Source: CAYZJB01 sp964602985 (GTDB lineage Bacteria; CLD3; SB21). From it: DNA of 8,723 nt. The notes under the pieces are model-generated. The model was not told the origin of the DNA, ran no database searches, and was given only the letters and a program-made list of their open reading frames with translations. A program made the translations under genes and the position numbers. The stretch is from assembly GCA_964602985.1 (NCBI GenBank), contig CAZRTJ010000044.1, positions 1 through 8,723 of the forward strand. The letters run 5' to 3'. Position 1 is the stretch's first letter. Each line of letters begins with the position of its first letter. This document shows, one piece after another, positions 1-6,099 of the stretch.

Positions 1-1
1 C

Positions 2-2668
2 CTCGATGCCGTTCGGAATCTTTTTGAAACCGACGATTTCATCCAGGATTTCTTCAATATCGGTTTCTCCGGCCTCAAGCCGCCCGATGTCCCCCGTCTC
101 ACCGTTTCCCCCGGCGACGGTCAGATTATCCTCACCTGGCAGAACAACGCCGAATACTCCGAGGATGGTTTCGGCGAGGCACTGAATATTACAGCTGCCA
201 ATGGCTACACCGCGGATTATGTCAAACATGACTTCCAGGGGTATCGAGTGTATCGCTCCAGAACCGGGCTAATCGGTTCGTTCGAACTCCTGGCCGAATA
301 CGATATCGATGACACACTGGGCGTCATCACCAATCGAACGGTCGGACCCAATGGCAATCTCCAGATCGAAGACGTGGAGTTAGGACAAAACACCGGGCTT
401 CGATATTTCTACATCGACAGTACCGTGACCAACGGCCAGACGTATTACTACTCGGTCACCGCTTACGACGCTCAGCCGTATATCGCCGGGCCGGGATCGA
501 TGAGCCTTGGTGAGAATAATACCGTGATCCGGGCGGAGGCTACGGCGGCGCTTTTTGCCGATATCGAATCACCGAAATTCGTCTATGGGGATTCTATGGT
601 TGTACTGGACTCCGTGTCCACCGTCAACGGACAATTCCCCTACCTCGGTTTTATCACTCAGATATACCGCCCCGACTCGGATCCGACGACTATCCTCGGG
701 GATACCCTGCTGGTCACCGCCTGGGTGGACACGGGATCTGGCCCCTCGATACAGGTCACCCACGCCTACCTGTGTACGTCCAAGCAAGAACATCAAGCAT
801 TCTACGATCACGATGAGATTCGTCACAAAGTCCAATCTCCGGTAGTCGGGCAAACTTTCATCGATAATCGTATTCTCTCCGTCGGCACTCGTACCGCTCA
901 GCGGGACTACACGTGGACAATCCAAGACATCATCACCTCAGGATTGTCCATTCCGCGTCCGGCCGGCATTCCGATTTCTCTGGAGTCTCCGATCGCAGTA
1001 AATATAGGTTCTGCCGTCCCCCAGCAACAGCCTTTTGATCGAGGACAAACCGCCTCGGTCGATAGCGCCGTCCATGCCCAGGGACAAGGAGACGGCACTG
1101 TTACCATCTCCGTCGTCGATCCGTCGCAGGTTCGTGAGGATACGTATACGATTCGCTTTGTGGTGATCCCTACCGACAGCAATGGCGCGCCTCTGGTGGG
1201 AGTGTCGTTACTACCGGCGGATCGTGTGGTGTATGAGATATTGAATTCCACGGGCATCCGTCCGATTCAAACCCGAGCGGACGATCCACGGACATTCTAC
1301 GATGGCAACGCCAATGGTGTGTTCGACGGCTCTGACATCCCGCTTGACGAATCTCGATTCGGAACGGTCATTAACCCGATCAATGCCCTGATGACTGAGA
1401 CCATCCTGGTCGACGGGCTCATAATCACGGTGACGGGACCCCGCCCCGGTGTCAAATTCTTCCAGGTCGTCGCAACAGGTGGAGGCACCTTGGCAAACCC
1501 AGACATGGGCGCCTTTGCATTCAATGCAAGCGGCTTCCCAACCATCGATGGACAAGCCGCAGGCGGACCGTACACGATCGTGACCGCGGATGATGGACTG
1601 AACGATCGTCCCAATGTGCCGAATCTTCTGACGACTGTTGGTTCTGCATCGGTAGCCAACGGTGGGAAGTGGGGAATACACGTCGGTGGTGGCACAACTG
1701 CATTCAACAATGGAAGCAGCACGTCGTTTGTCGCGCGCGTTTTCCGAAGCGACAACTTCAATCGCTTTGTTCCCTACGATTGGGAAATCCGTTTTACGGC
1801 TACAGGCGGACTGGGAGCCATGGCCTTCACGACGGGATCCTTTGTTAGTGTTCCGTTCGAATTATGGCGCACGGGCATCAACACGCCAAACGACGTGTCC
1901 GACGATTATCGGTGCATTCCCTGGATCTTTGATGAAGATGGTGATGATGCCTTCGGCCTAACGAGGATCGATCACGCGATATCTGGCGGCGATAATGACC
2001 CCTTTACTGACTGGATTTACTTCCGATTGCCCGAGGATTTTTCTACATCAACTTCGGATTATGATGCTTGGGCAGCGGGAGAAATGTGCGCCTTTACCTG
2101 CGTGTATCCTGAAGTAATGGCCAGGACCGTACTGGTCAATTGGAACGGAGGTTCCGTCAGCGACGCCGCCTGGCCATCGAATGTCAATCAACTCATGCCT
2201 GCCAATGGAACCGTGTTTCGTATCGTGAGTACCAAGCCATTGTCGGCGTCAGATGCTTTTACGTTTTCGACGCGCACCGTCCCTCAGCACATTTCCGAGA
2301 AAAGCCTTCGCTCAGCGATGCAGAATATCCGCGTCGTCCCCAATCCCTTTTATCTGACGGCGTATCAGCAGGGATCAAGCTTCAATAAAGAAATCAAATT
2401 CACTCACTTGCCCGGCGCATGCACGATCCGGATTTTCACCGTGGCAGGTGATCTGGTCACGATCATCCAGCATCATGCCGCGTCGAATAACAATCGCCCG
2501 GGATTCAGCCCGTACTCTGGGGACACCGCCACACCTCTGGAGACGTCCCTCGAATCATGGGATTTGCGCAATGATCGCGGTAAGCTCATCGCTTCGGGCA
2601 TTTACATCGCCGCGATCGAAGCGCCGGGAATTGGAAGAAAACTGGTCAAATTTGCGGTGGTGAAGTAA
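2..2668 (+). CDS. Large secreted FN3 protein with T9SS-type C-terminal sorting domain (5' end outside window)
   Basis: The reading frame is open from base 2. An apparent GTG start at 248 is internal, because the 82 codons before it are clearly protein-like and complete an FN3 domain, so this is a 5'-truncated gene with 888 residues visible. Window residues about 27-170 look like a fibronectin type III domain: a PPDVPRLTV strand, an ILTW core, FQGYRVYRSRTG and a TYYYSVTAYDAQ closing strand. The middle is extracellular-looking, Gly/Thr/Asp-rich sequence that I cannot assign. It includes a dockerin/EF-hand-like calcium loop at 434-445 (D434, N436, N438, G439, D442, D445). From about 773 the protein resembles the T9SS type A/FlgD-like C-terminal domain, with VVPNPF at 778-783 and a terminal GIYIAAIEAPGIGRKLVKFA strand. 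In T9SS systems that domain directs export across the outer membrane. Gene B begins 21 nt downstream and a PorV homologue lies in the same operon, which fits a cargo role. The biological activity of the body is unknown. Confidence 0.88.
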   Translation, partial: LDAVRNLFETDDFIQDFFNIGFSGLKPPDVPRLTVSPGDGQIILTWQNNAEYSEDGFGEALNITAANGYTADYVKHDFQGYRVYRSRTGLIGSFELLAEYDIDDTLGVITNRTVGPNGNLQIEDVELGQNTGLRYFYIDSTVTNGQTYYYSVTAYDAQPYIAGPGSMSLGENNTVIRAEATAALFADIESPKFVYGDSMVVLDSVSTVNGQFPYLGFITQIYRPDSDPTTILGDTLLVTAWVDTGSGPSIQVTHAYLCTSKQEHQAFYDHDEIRHKVQSPVVGQTFIDNRILSVGTRTAQRDYTWTIQDIITSGLSIPRPAGIPISLESPIAVNIGSAVPQQQPFDRGQTASVDSAVHAQGQGDGTVTISVVDPSQVREDTYTIRFVVIPTDSNGAPLVGVSLLPADRVVYEILNSTGIRPIQTRADDPRTFYDGNANGVFDGSDIPLDESRFGTVINPINALMTETILVDGLIITVTGPRPGVKFFQVVATGGGTLANPDMGAFAFNASGFPTIDGQAAGGPYTIVTADDGLNDRPNVPNLLTTVGSASVANGGKWGIHVGGGTTAFNNGSSTSFVARVFRSDNFNRFVPYDWEIRFTATGGLGAMAFTTGSFVSVPFELWRTGINTPNDVSDDYRCIPWIFDEDGDDAFGLTRIDHAISGGDNDPFTDWIYFRLPEDFSTSTSDYDAWAAGEMCAFTCVYPEVMARTVLVNWNGGSVSDAAWPSNVNQLMPANGTVFRIVSTKPLSASDAFTFSTRTVPQHISEKSLRSAMQNIRVVPNPFYLTAYQQGSSFNKEIKFTHLPGACTIRIFTVAGDLVTIIQHHAASNNNRPGFSPYSGDTATPLETSLESWDLRNDRGKLIASGIYIAAIEAPGIGRKLVKFAVVK
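2609..2668 (+). repeat. T9SS-tail 3' segment (copy 1, in the full-length cargo gene)
   Basis: Parent-type copy of the 60-nt segment found again at 3794-3853. It starts with the 9-nt word GCCGCGATC shared with the PorV gene and ends with the stop codon. Confidence 0.9.
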
Positions 2669-2689
2669 GTCACTTACTGGAGGAATAAA

Positions 2690-3616
2690 ATGAGAAACCT
2701 AATCATCTATATTGCGGTCTTTGCCGTCGTCATCGCCTGTGAGGACAAGGACAACAATAAACTGTCGTGGACGCTGGTCAGATTTCAGGACACCACACTT
2801 TTCGCTATTGAGGGACGTGAAAATGTGATGATGATAGGATCTCATCTGCACGGACTATTCTACTCTGCTGACAATGGGATATCCTGGAACAGTCGAAGCG
2901 ATGGTATGGCGGAACCGTTTGTTGAATCTGTCACCTTTGATTCCTCTGGTAACCTATTCGCAATTGCAGGCCCGGTAATTTACAAATCAACAAATCAGGG
3001 CCTTTCATGGTTCGCATCCAAATCGGTCGGAGGAAGTTCTGGTCTTTCCGACCTCGGAACTGCTCCGAGCGGAACGCTTTTCGCTACGTTTGAACGAGCC
3101 GGCATTTCTTTACTACGTTCGACAGACAACGGCGTAACGTGGGATTCTCTCAGGGTAAGTGATGGATTACGTAGAATCGCCTTTTCATCGACCAACAGAG
3201 TCTTTGTTGGAGATCGTCAAGGTAATCCCATCCAAAGTGATGATGAGGGGTCAACATGGAATCCTGTTAACCTGCTGGGAATCGATGACTTCAGTTTCAT
3301 TAGTGAGACGCATCTTCTGGCTGTCGGCTATGCGAATGCCGGCGTCTTTTTGTCGACCAACGCGGGATTGACGTGGAATGAAGTTTCCGACGTGGGGGGT
3401 AATGGTTGGTTACGAGTCCTTCGGGTGGACGAAAATACAGCAGTCGCAGGCGGTAACTTCAATCCGATTATTCTGTCTTCAGATCAAGGCCAGACGTGGG
3501 AATCTATTGGTATCGTGCCAGGGCAAGTTTTCGATTTGTACGTCGACTATTCCGGCTATGTATTTGCAGCAACTTCCAACGGTTTGTATAGATCATCCCA
3601 ATCCCTGACGGAATAA
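2690..3616 (+). CDS. Lipoprotein with six Asp-box (BNR) repeats, predicted beta-propeller
   Basis: A 308-residue protein with a hydrophobic leader and a lipobox-like VIAC ending at Cys17, so probably a lipoprotein. Six Asp-box motifs (S-x-D/N-x-G-x-S/T-W) occur at residues 59-66, 100-107, 144-151, 183-190, 222-229 and 263-270. They are spaced 39-44 residues apart, with a final degenerate blade near 296-303 (SNGLYRSS). This regular spacing is typical of sialidase/BNR and Ycf48/sortilin-type beta-propellers. No sialidase FRIP motif or catalytic arginine set is evident, so a binding or scaffold role is more likely than glycosidase activity. The ATG at 2690 is preceded by GGAGGA (2679-2684) with a 5-nt spacer. 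It sits between the end of the T9SS-tailed gene and the chimeric PorV/tail ORF, and is presumably co-transcribed with both. The substrate or partner is unknown. Confidence 0.85.
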   Translation: MRNLIIYIAVFAVVIACEDKDNNKLSWTLVRFQDTTLFAIEGRENVMMIGSHLHGLFYSADNGISWNSRSDGMAEPFVESVTFDSSGNLFAIAGPVIYKSTNQGLSWFASKSVGGSSGLSDLGTAPSGTLFATFERAGISLLRSTDNGVTWDSLRVSDGLRRIAFSSTNRVFVGDRQGNPIQSDDEGSTWNPVNLLGIDDFSFISETHLLAVGYANAGVFLSTNAGLTWNEVSDVGGNGWLRVLRVDENTAVAGGNFNPIILSSDQGQTWESIGIVPGQVFDLYVDYSGYVFAATSNGLYRSSQSLTE

Positions 3617-3682
3617 AGATTGGAGTATGTCATGAACAATTGCGCTCGTTTGAGCGTTTCACTCCTGTCGACCGATTCCGCT

Positions 3683-3802
3683 CTCTACGCCGGTGAAGGT
3701 CGCGGTGAAGCGGGCTGGATGCTCTTGAAAGTCCCGCTGGGCGCACGAGGGACGTCGCTTGGCTGGACGGGTCTCACCCAAACGTCTGGTGCGGCCGCGA
3801 TC
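3683..3802 (+). repeat. Direct repeat of PorV 5' coding segment (copy 1, truncated)
   Basis: 120 nt aligned without gaps to 5061-5180, with seven differences counted by eye. Four are synonymous and three change residues (Tyr/His, Leu/Phe, Gly/Glu). Similarity begins at the signal-peptide end and stops at GCCGCGATC. The sequences upstream, which encode the two leaders, do not align convincingly. Confidence 0.93.
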
Positions 3803-3853
3803 GAAGCGCCGGGGGTCGGAAGAAAGATGGTCAAATTTGCGGTGGTGAGATAG
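3794..3853 (+). repeat. Direct repeat of T9SS-tail 3' coding segment (copy 2)
   Basis: 60 nt aligned without gaps to 2609-2668, with eight differences. It encodes AAIEAPGVGRKMVKFAVVR against AAIEAPGIGRKLVKFAVVK in the full-length gene. Both copies are followed shortly by a lipoprotein gene (21 nt and 8 nt away). Confidence 0.9.
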
Positions 3854-3861
3854 GAGTTCTC

Positions 3862-5022
3862 ATGAAAATCGTGCCTGTCGCAGTGGTATTCTGCGTCAAC
3901 ATGATGAGTTGCAACACAGACAAACCATTGGTTTCGGAGCCTGACCCTGAACCCGATCCATCCAGTACATTCACTACGACGGTGAGACTTGCTGATGACA
4001 ATATCGGTTACAGAGTTGAGCCGATGATGGACGGAGGGTTTGTGGTCTCGGGGAGTTCTGGTTCCGCTTTGCTCGTCATTCGTTTTGACAAAAACGGAGA
4101 CACTCTGTGGACTGCTCGTCCTGGCTTTACAAGCGCATTTTTTGTGCGACACCATGCGACAGGTAACATCCGTATCGCCACGCTGGATGGCACATGGCTT
4201 ACGCTGGATGCCGCTGGCTCGACGCAAAGTGTATCCTCTCTCGCGACGGACGCTATTCTCGGGGGCGTATCCAGCCAATTCGACGGATACTGCCTTACAG
4301 GCTACAAGAACTTCGCGGCCAGTGTCATCCGGATAGCGGAATCCGGCGATACCTTGTGGAACCGGCCAATTCAAGTCGCACGGAACGTTCCTATTGAATA
4401 TGACGAGGGCTGGGCGGCCGTCGAGACCCATGATTCCTCGTTTGTCATCGCCGGTTTAACCTATTACGCAACTGAGCCCGTTGGACTACCTTTTCTTGCC
4501 TGTCTGGATGCCGGAGGAAATATCAAGTGGAGCCATTCATACAAGACACCCAAGGCCTTCGAACTTCGGATCAGCCAAACATCCACAGGATATCGCATTG
4601 CGGCGGTGGGTGGTGTCGGCCAGTCGTTCTTGTTGGCGGTAAGTCCTGATGGAGACAGTCTGAATTACCAGGAGCTGGACATCGTAGCCGAGGACATATC
4701 TCCCACGAATGACGGAGGCTTTGTGGCCTGCGGAAGGGATAGCGCAAGCGTTCGCCTGTGGAAATTCGATGCAAACGATCACCTGCAGTGGACACGATCA
4801 TTCGGAGGCGCGGATGCGTGGTCAGCTGTGCAGACAGGGGATGGGGGTTATGCGATAACGGGCTACACGACGGTCAGCGGCAACAAGGACGTGATCCTGA
4901 TAAAGACCGATGAACTCGGACAAATCGATAAGGCACTATCCATCAACGTTCTACGAATCACACCAAACGAATTTGCAGTTGACGAAGAGTTACTACCACA
5001 TCGCTATAGGAGATTACCATGA
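3862..5022 (+). CDS. Lipoprotein with DGG(F/Y) propeller-like repeats
   Basis: A 386-residue protein with a short hydrophobic leader and a lipobox-like MMSC ending at Cys17, followed by an acidic/proline linker (EPDPEPDP, about 26-33) that fits a surface tether. The body has irregular repeats of about 45-75 residues built as DGG(F/Y)-x-(V/I)-x-G ... (V/I)-x-(R/K)-(F/T)-D-x-x-G. Clear copies lie at 57-83, 284-310 and 327-353, with degenerate ones near 141-166, 191-224 and 242-265; GDTLW occurs at 79-83 and 162-166. Such repeats are common in secreted proteins of the FCB group and predict a beta-propeller. The start has AGGAG at 3852-3856 overlapping the preceding TAG stop, with a 5-nt spacer. 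The last roughly 30 residues (from about 358) do not look like repeat sequence and run into the PorV ribosome-binding site. The stop overlaps the PorV start as ATGA, implying translational coupling. Function unknown. Confidence 0.83.
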   Translation: MKIVPVAVVFCVNMMSCNTDKPLVSEPDPEPDPSSTFTTTVRLADDNIGYRVEPMMDGGFVVSGSSGSALLVIRFDKNGDTLWTARPGFTSAFFVRHHATGNIRIATLDGTWLTLDAAGSTQSVSSLATDAILGGVSSQFDGYCLTGYKNFAASVIRIAESGDTLWNRPIQVARNVPIEYDEGWAAVETHDSSFVIAGLTYYATEPVGLPFLACLDAGGNIKWSHSYKTPKAFELRISQTSTGYRIAAVGGVGQSFLLAVSPDGDSLNYQELDIVAEDISPTNDGGFVACGRDSASVRLWKFDANDHLQWTRSFGGADAWSAVQTGDGGYAITGYTTVSGNKDVILIKTDELGQIDKALSINVLRITPNEFAVDEELLPHRYRRLP

Positions 5023-6020
5023 AGAGAATATTTGTCCTCCTTGCAACTGTCCTCAGCTCACTCCACGCCGGCGAGGGTCGCGGCGAAGCGGGCTGGATGT
5101 TCTTGAAAGTCCCGCTGGGCGCACGAGAGACGTCGCTTGGCTGGACGGGTCTTACCCAAACGTCTGGTGCGGCCGCGATCTTCTGGAATCCGGCCAACGT
5201 CTCCCGCGCCGATGGACCGACTGTCTCCCTCTCTTATCTCAGTCACTTTGCCGGAATTCGATCCAACTACGCGGCCGCGTCGTACCCTGTACGGGAAACA
5301 TTCGTTGTCGGCGTCCACCTCAATTACATGAACTATGGCGACTTCGTCCGAACGACAGAGACGGCCCCGGACGGAATCGGCAATTTCACGCCGTACGACA
5401 TGGCGCTCGGATTCACGATTTCTCGGGAATTCCTATCCAATCTGCATGTGGGACTGACTGCCAAATATCTCCATTCGAAAATCGACAAAGTCTCCGCGAG
5501 TGGAATGGCCTTCGACCTGGGTGTGTCGTATGACTTGAGGATGCGTAACGCCCGTGTGGGAGTTCTCCTGAGCAACATCGGTCCCTCCTCACGATACAGC
5601 GGCGAGGGTCTGGTGCAAACCGACCCGGTCAGCGGCGCCGCAGTGAGATACGGTTCGACTGCGTTTGAATTGCCAACGTCATTCGCCATCGGGGCAAGCG
5701 GGGATCTCTTTCGCAATGAAGAAAATGCCATCACCGGTGTCGTGGAACAGCAGGTCAATTCCAGACAAGTCAATCGAACGAATCTGGGCGCCGAGTACGG
5801 ATTCCGTGACATGTTCTTCGGACGCATCGGATACACGACGGCATTTGAGCGGGACAAGGATTTCCGTTCCGGGGATGCCTATCTGGCCGGTTTGACGCTG
5901 GGCGCCGGCGTGAAGTATCCTTTTGCAGAAACGCTGAACGCAACGATGGACTATGGATATGTGAATCTCGGCAAGAGCCTCGGAAGCACGCACAGATTTT
6001 CGATCGGAGTCGCATTCTGA
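5019..6020 (+). CDS. PorV/PorQ-family outer-membrane beta-barrel protein
   Basis: A 333-residue protein with a good signal peptide (MKRIFVLLATVLSSLHAG, cleavage around 17-19). The family signature follows near the N-terminus: LGAR (33-36), a glycine-rich stretch, and FWNPANVS (55-62). The rest alternates amphipathic strands and turns (for example FVVGVHLNYMNYGDF, ARVGVLLSNIG, FGRIGYTTAFER) and ends in FSIGVAF, a C-terminal aromatic strand typical of outer-membrane proteins. PorV (LptO) of Porphyromonas is an outer-membrane T9SS component that binds exported substrates, and family length is about 300-400 residues. Co-occurrence with a T9SS-tailed cargo in the same operon supports that role here. 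The ATG overlaps the preceding stop by 4 nt and has AGGAG at 5008-5012 with a 6-nt spacer. It is the last gene of the operon, followed by a terminator. A truncated relative of its N-terminus lies at 3683-3802. Members of this family outside Bacteroidetes are often annotated only as PorV/PorQ family, so I give no symbol. Confidence 0.87.
   Translation: MKRIFVLLATVLSSLHAGEGRGEAGWMFLKVPLGARETSLGWTGLTQTSGAAAIFWNPANVSRADGPTVSLSYLSHFAGIRSNYAAASYPVRETFVVGVHLNYMNYGDFVRTTETAPDGIGNFTPYDMALGFTISREFLSNLHVGLTAKYLHSKIDKVSASGMAFDLGVSYDLRMRNARVGVLLSNIGPSSRYSGEGLVQTDPVSGAAVRYGSTAFELPTSFAIGASGDLFRNEENAITGVVEQQVNSRQVNRTNLGAEYGFRDMFFGRIGYTTAFERDKDFRSGDAYLAGLTLGAGVKYPFAETLNATMDYGYVNLGKSLGSTHRFSIGVAF
5061..5180 (+). 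repeat. PorV 5' coding segment (copy 2, in the full-length gene)
   Basis: Parent-type copy of the 120-nt segment repeated at 3683-3802. It ends at the same GCCGCGATC word (5172-5180) where the truncated copy switches to the cargo-gene tail. Confidence 0.92.
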
Positions 6021-6039
6021 CAAGGGGGTAATCCATCCG

Positions 6040-6057
6040 CCGCCGGAGCTCCGGCGG
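6040..6057. repeat. Perfect 18-nt GC-rich palindrome
   Basis: CCGCCGGAGCTCCGGCGG is its own reverse complement. It sits 20 nt after the PorV stop and just before the terminator hairpin. It may add a second stem to the termination region or mark a dispersed intergenic repeat; nothing else in the window matches it. Confidence 0.75.
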
Positions 6058-6064
6058 TACAACA

Positions 6065-6098
6065 AAAGGCCGTTCGTGGGAACGGCCTTTCTCTTTAT
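6065..6098 (+). terminator. Intrinsic terminator between convergent operons, probably bidirectional
   Basis: An 11-bp perfect stem (AAAGGCCGTTC / GAACGGCCTTT) with a 4-nt loop occupies 6065-6090 and is followed by a T-rich tract (CTCTTTATTTT). It lies 44 nt after the PorV stop. On the minus strand the same hairpin is followed by TTTTGTTGT and sits 9 nt beyond the stop of the convergent lipoprotein gene, so it can end both transcripts. Confidence 0.88.
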
Positions 6099-6099
6099 T

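Larger units (their letters stand above)
3632..3853 (+). pseudogene. Chimeric 73-aa ORF: PorV N-terminus fused to the C-terminal tail of the upstream T9SS cargo
   Basis: The ORF is intact, with ATG at 3632, TGGAG at 3621-3625 and a 6-nt spacer; an in-frame TTG at 3620 is an alternative start. Its sequence is a composite. Bases 3683-3802 match the start of mature PorV at 5061-5180 at 113/120 positions. Bases 3794-3853 match the last 60 bases of the cargo gene (2609-2668) at 52/60. The overlap of the two matches is exactly GCCGCGATC, in the same frame in both parents. The protein keeps the PorV GAR motif but switches to EAPGVGRKMVKFAVVR just before the FWNP motif, so no barrel remains. The leader (MNNCARLSVSLLSTDSALYA) lacks the basic start and hydrophobic core seen in PorV, so secretion is doubtful. 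It lies 15 nt after gene B and 8 nt before gene C. It is best read as a deletion scar, though the intact frame and Shine-Dalgarno leave a small expressed protein or a translational-coupling role possible. Confidence 0.8.

Noticed and set aside
1211..1761. Two overlapping minus-strand frames of about 155 codons inside the large secreted gene
   Set aside because: They are shadow frames of a GC-rich coding region, with no recognisable motifs.
248..2668. GTG at 248 as the start of the large secreted protein
   Set aside because: The frame is open and protein-like from base 2, and the FN3 domain would be cut in half by a start at 248. The gene is 5'-truncated by the window edge.
2690..3616. Sialidase assignment for the Asp-box protein
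   Set aside because: Asp-boxes are present, but the FRIP motif and catalytic residues expected of sialidases are not visible.
3685..4431. 248-codon minus-strand frame opposite the chimera and gene C
   Set aside because: It is antisense to well-supported genes, has basic low-complexity composition, and shows no domain or ribosome-binding site. It also spans the duplicated PorV segment, which explains its partial likeness to the antisense frame at 4958-5197.
2609..5180. Insertion sequence or transposon as the cause of the repeats
   Set aside because: No transposase, terminal inverted repeats or target-site duplications surround the repeated segments. The repeats are pieces of local host genes joined at a microhomology.
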